Positions 61,492-64,000 of a DNA stretch of 64,000 bases are shown one piece after another. The notes under the pieces are model-generated. The model had not been told where the DNA came from and did not search any database. It saw only the letters and a list, made by a program, of their open reading frames with translations. How positions within the stretch are numbered: the first letter of the stretch is position 1; every line of letters begins with the position of its first letter. A program made the position numbers and the translations under genes. This DNA comes from an uncultured Blautia sp. (lineage in GTDB: Bacteria; Bacillota; Clostridia; Lachnospirales; Lachnospiraceae), in contig UQMI01000003.1 of NCBI GenBank assembly GCA_900542045.1, positions 1-64,000 of the forward strand, read 5' to 3'.

Positions 61492-62640
61492 TTGGGTACG
61501 GAAAAATTATATTATAAAGATGTTTATCAAAAAGAATTTACGGCTACAGTTCTGGATTGCCGGGAGATGAAAAAAGGTTATGCCGTGATCCTGTCGGCCA
61601 CTGCTTTTTATCCAGAAGGGGGCGGACAGCCTTACGATACAGGTACACTCAATGAGGCTGTTGTGCGGGAGGTCCACGAAAAAAATGGTGAGATCCTTCA
61701 TGAGACAGACCGGCCGCTGGAGCCGGGAACAGAAGTAGTGGGAAAAATCCACTGGAAGCGCCGGTTCGATCTGATGCAGCAGCATTCCGGAGAGCATATG
61801 GTCAGCGGCATGATCCATCGGCGATATGGATACGACAACGTGGGATTCCATATGGGCGGAGACGTGGTCACCATTGATTTTAACGGAATGATCCGGGAGG
61901 AAGAACTCCGGGAGATTGAAGAGGCGGTCAATGAACAGATCTGGAAAGATCAGCCGGTGAAAGTATACTATCCGGAGCCACAGGAGCTGGAGCAGCTTGC
62001 TTACCGCAGCAAAAAGGAACTGACCGGCGAGGTTCGGATCGTGGAATTCCCAGAGGTTGACTGCTGTGCCTGCTGCGGACTTCATGTGACCCGGACCGGA
62101 GAAGTGGGAATGGTGAAGCTGCTGTCAGTGGAGAAATTCAGAAACGGTGTCCGCATGGAAATGATCAGCGGCCGGAGAGTGCTGGATTATCTGCAGATGG
62201 TCAGAGAACAGAATCAGAAGATATCGGTTCTTCTGTCGGCCAGGCCCGACCATACCGCAGCGGCAGTGGAGCGGCTGGGAGAAGAGAACTTCCGCCTGAA
62301 AGGCCGTGTAATGGCGCTGGAAGAGAGATTGTTTGCCGATGAAGCCAGGCGGCTGGAAGGCAAGGGAGATGTGTTGTTATTTGAAGCAGGGCTGGAGGCA
62401 GACAGCCTGCGGAAACTGGCTGTTGCGGTAATGGAACGGTGTCAGGGAAGATGTGCGGTTTTCTCTGACAATGGAGATGGAAGCTGGAAATATGCAGTGG
62501 GAGAAGTGAATGGAGATCTTCGTGAATTTGTGAAGAAGCTGAATCAGACTCTGCATGGAAGAGGCGGTGGAAAGGCATTTTTCGTACAGGGATCCGTGCA
62601 GGCTTCCAGAACGGAAATTCAGAAATTTTTCTCTGCATAA
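61492..62640 (+). CDS. AlaX-type alanyl-tRNA editing protein (long form)
   Basis: Free-standing homologue of the alanyl-tRNA synthetase editing domain that hydrolyses mischarged Ser- or Gly-tRNA-Ala. The 382-residue protein has an N-terminal barrel (FYPEGGGQPYDTG), the zinc/active site HSGEH (His98, His102) and CxxxH (Cys194, His198), then a coiled-coil linker and a C-terminal DHHA1-like domain (about 275-382, GGGKAFFVQGS). The start is TTG 61492 after GTGCAGGAAG, giving the family-like N-terminus TEKLYYKDVY. No alaS is near. The long form with DHHA1 corresponds to AlaX-L. Confidence 0.88.
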   Translation: MGTEKLYYKDVYQKEFTATVLDCREMKKGYAVILSATAFYPEGGGQPYDTGTLNEAVVREVHEKNGEILHETDRPLEPGTEVVGKIHWKRRFDLMQQHSGEHMVSGMIHRRYGYDNVGFHMGGDVVTIDFNGMIREEELREIEEAVNEQIWKDQPVKVYYPEPQELEQLAYRSKKELTGEVRIVEFPEVDCCACCGLHVTRTGEVGMVKLLSVEKFRNGVRMEMISGRRVLDYLQMVREQNQKISVLLSARPDHTAAAVERLGEENFRLKGRVMALEERLFADEARRLEGKGDVLLFEAGLEADSLRKLAVAVMERCQGRCAVFSDNGDGSWKYAVGEVNGDLREFVKKLNQTLHGRGGGKAFFVQGSVQASRTEIQKFFSA

Positions 62641-62676
62641 ACAGGAAGAGAACACCAGGGTACAGGGGGTGCGGCT

Positions 62677-63546
62677 ATGTTTGGAGAATGTCATGCGCAT
62701 ATATTTATGAATGGAGTGGATTATCGGCAGGCGGTGAAAACGCACTGCAGCAGACCGGATGAGGCGGTGATCCGAAAGCACCTGCAGGAATACCGCCGAT
62801 ATGGTGTGGCTTATGTAAGAGATGGAGGGGATCATTACGGGGCCAGCCAGCTGGCCCGGAGCCTGGCCGGGGAATATGGGATCACATATCGGAGCCCGGC
62901 GTTTGGCATATACAAAAATGGTCATTACGGAAAAATTGTGGGGTATGGCTATGATACCCTGAAGGAGTATCATGCACTGGTAAAAAAGGCAATCCGGGAA
63001 AAGGCTGATTTTATTAAAATTATGACCACGGGTCTGATGGATTTTGAGAATCAGGGCCGGGTGACCGGCAAAGCCCTTACAGCCGGGGAAGTAAAAGAGA
63101 TGATCCATATTGCTCATGAAGAAGGTATGGCAGTAATGACGCATACCAACGGCGCAGCAGCTGCGGAAGATGTCATTGCGGCCGGTGTAGACAGTCTGGA
63201 GCATGGAAATTATATGGATCCGGAGACAATTGCCATGCTGGCGGACAGCGAAACGGTATGGGTTCCTACTCTGGTCACGGTGAAGAATCTTATTGGTGAC
63301 GGCAGATTTCAGGATGAGGTACTCCAGCCAATCTGGGAGAGAAATGCGGAAAATCTCCGGCTGGCTTATAAGTTAAACGCCCATGTAGCTCTGGGCAGTG
63401 ATGCCGGTGCTTATGGGGTGCTGCATGGAAAAGGTGTACAGGATGAATATCAGGCGGTTGTACAGGTCCTGGGAGAGACCCGGGAGGTGAAGGCCTGGCT
63501 GGAAGACGGAGAACAAAGGATACGGGAGAGATTTTTACGCAAATAA
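62677..63546 (+). CDS. Amidohydrolase family protein
   Basis: A 289-residue metal-dependent hydrolase with a compact barrel. Expected metal ligands are visible: HAH (His6, His8) at the N-terminus, the bridging-Lys region FIKIMTTG, His in MTHTNG, His in LEHGNY, and Asp in LGSDAGAYG. The dihydroorotase/imidazolonepropionase-like order fits subclass I amidohydrolases, but the N-terminal beta domain usual in long members is missing. Substrate unknown. It starts 36 bases after the AlaX gene and may be cotranscribed with it and with the hydrolase downstream. Confidence 0.85.
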   Translation: MFGECHAHIFMNGVDYRQAVKTHCSRPDEAVIRKHLQEYRRYGVAYVRDGGDHYGASQLARSLAGEYGITYRSPAFGIYKNGHYGKIVGYGYDTLKEYHALVKKAIREKADFIKIMTTGLMDFENQGRVTGKALTAGEVKEMIHIAHEEGMAVMTHTNGAAAAEDVIAAGVDSLEHGNYMDPETIAMLADSETVWVPTLVTVKNLIGDGRFQDEVLQPIWERNAENLRLAYKLNAHVALGSDAGAYGVLHGKGVQDEYQAVVQVLGETREVKAWLEDGEQRIRERFLRK

Positions 63547-63557
63547 AAAGGAAAAAT

Positions 63558-64000
63558 ATGAAAAAACTGACGAAATTAAAAGAAGGCGCTGTCCTTGGAG
63601 CAGCCGCCTGGGCAGTTTACAGAGTAAGAAAGTATCCTCTGGAGAAAGGGTATTTTCCGGCCAGTTTCTTGCTCCTGCCCCGAAAGGCAGTGTCCTCTTC
63701 GTTTGCTTCTTTTGGAAACCGGCAGCTGCGGAAAATGAAGCTGCCCCTGCCTCCGGAGGGGATTCGGCGCTATTCTTTCTGGATTGCGTCAAAGGACGAA
63801 AAGTCTGTCCGGCTGACAGTCTATGAGCCTGTTCATAAAAAGAACGGAGCGCCCTGTCTGGTGTATTTTCATGGAGGAGGCTTCTGCTTTGCAGACGCCG
63901 GATATATCCACAGAAATGTGGCGGAGTATGCCAGAAATGCAGAATGCAAAGTAATTTTTGTCCATTACCGCACTTCGGATCGGTATGGATTTCCCACACC
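63558..64000 (+). CDS. Alpha/beta hydrolase, N-terminal part (cut by window end)
   Basis: The reading frame starts at ATG 63558 (AAGGA seven bases upstream) and is open to the window end, giving 147 codons. A short N-terminal hydrophobic segment (GAVLGAAAWAVYRV) precedes the core. The oxyanion-hole motif HGGGF in LVYFHGGGFCFADA identifies the hormone-sensitive-lipase/esterase group of alpha/beta hydrolases; the catalytic Ser, Asp and His would lie beyond the edge. It follows the amidohydrolase by 11 bases, implying one operon. Confidence 0.82.
   Translation, partial: MKKLTKLKEGAVLGAAAWAVYRVRKYPLEKGYFPASFLLLPRKAVSSSFASFGNRQLRKMKLPLPPEGIRRYSFWIASKDEKSVRLTVYEPVHKKNGAPCLVYFHGGGFCFADAGYIHRNVAEYARNAECKVIFVHYRTSDRYGFPT

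Overview
The window reads as a chromosomal segment of a low-to-mid GC, obligately anaerobic Firmicute, most like the gut Lachnospiraceae (inference). Signs of this are the PerR/rubrerythrin peroxide defence, FeoAB iron uptake, a V/A-type ATPase beside an F-type ATPase, a Spo0A-type DNA-binding protein, GGAGG ribosome sites and sigma-A promoters with TG-extended -10 boxes. I see no prophage, transposase, insertion sequence, CRISPR array or rRNA. It is a core-genome region with a few accessory or decayed pieces.

Layout. 1-3.4 kb: a GH13 alpha-glucosidase-like enzyme and glycogen branching enzyme glgB, followed by a small HPr-like protein without the catalytic histidine. 4-10.3 kb: two COG0523 (CobW-like) metallochaperone GTPases, then pth and mfd. 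10.4-12.9 kb: a PrsA-like foldase lipoprotein, a C-terminal-only MttB methyltransferase homologue and a small antitoxin-like ORF. 12.9-16.4 kb (minus): M14 peptidase, rubrerythrin, reverse rubrerythrin, PerR and a zinc-ribbon membrane protein; two PerR-box-like palindromes sit at the start sites of perR and reverse rubrerythrin. 16.7-23.7 kb (plus): metG, an orphan Spo0A effector domain, a yybP-ykoY-type (Mn2+) riboswitch with its P-type ATPase, a GNAT acetyltransferase and a TatD nuclease. 23.7-29 kb: CapA-family protein with a tandem-repeat tail, a FabT-like MarR regulator, a DUF885 protein and thioredoxin reductase.

28.95-29.43 kb is a gene-free convergent gap with a dense cluster of DnaA boxes. 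29.4-38.1 kb (minus) is a complete nine-gene V/A-type ATPase operon. 38.4-45.5 kb (plus) holds trmB, a tiny Lys-rich ORF, tRNA-Lys(CTT) and a 1900-residue wall-anchored repeat protein. 45.6-47.9 kb (minus) is feoAB. 48.3-54.6 kb (plus) is a complete F-type ATPase operon (atpBEFHAGDC). 54.7-56.5 kb (minus) is a MATE exporter with a MarR regulator whose two operators flank or lie inside a consensus promoter. 56.6-59.9 kb (plus) is a VWA/MoxR pair preceded by a translationally coupled mini-ORF. 60-61.2 kb (minus) is a pyrimidine salvage pair (udp-cdd). 61.5-64 kb (plus) holds an AlaX-type tRNA-editing protein, an amidohydrolase and an alpha/beta hydrolase cut by the window end.

The most interesting observations are the DnaA-box cluster away from any visible dnaA, the two ATPases 10 kb apart whose rotor subunits both lack recognised Na+ ligands, the orphan Spo0A DNA-binding domain, the His-less HPr homologue, the paired COG0523 proteins, and a 30-nt terminator element that occurs twice in opposite orientation with its internal loop conserved.
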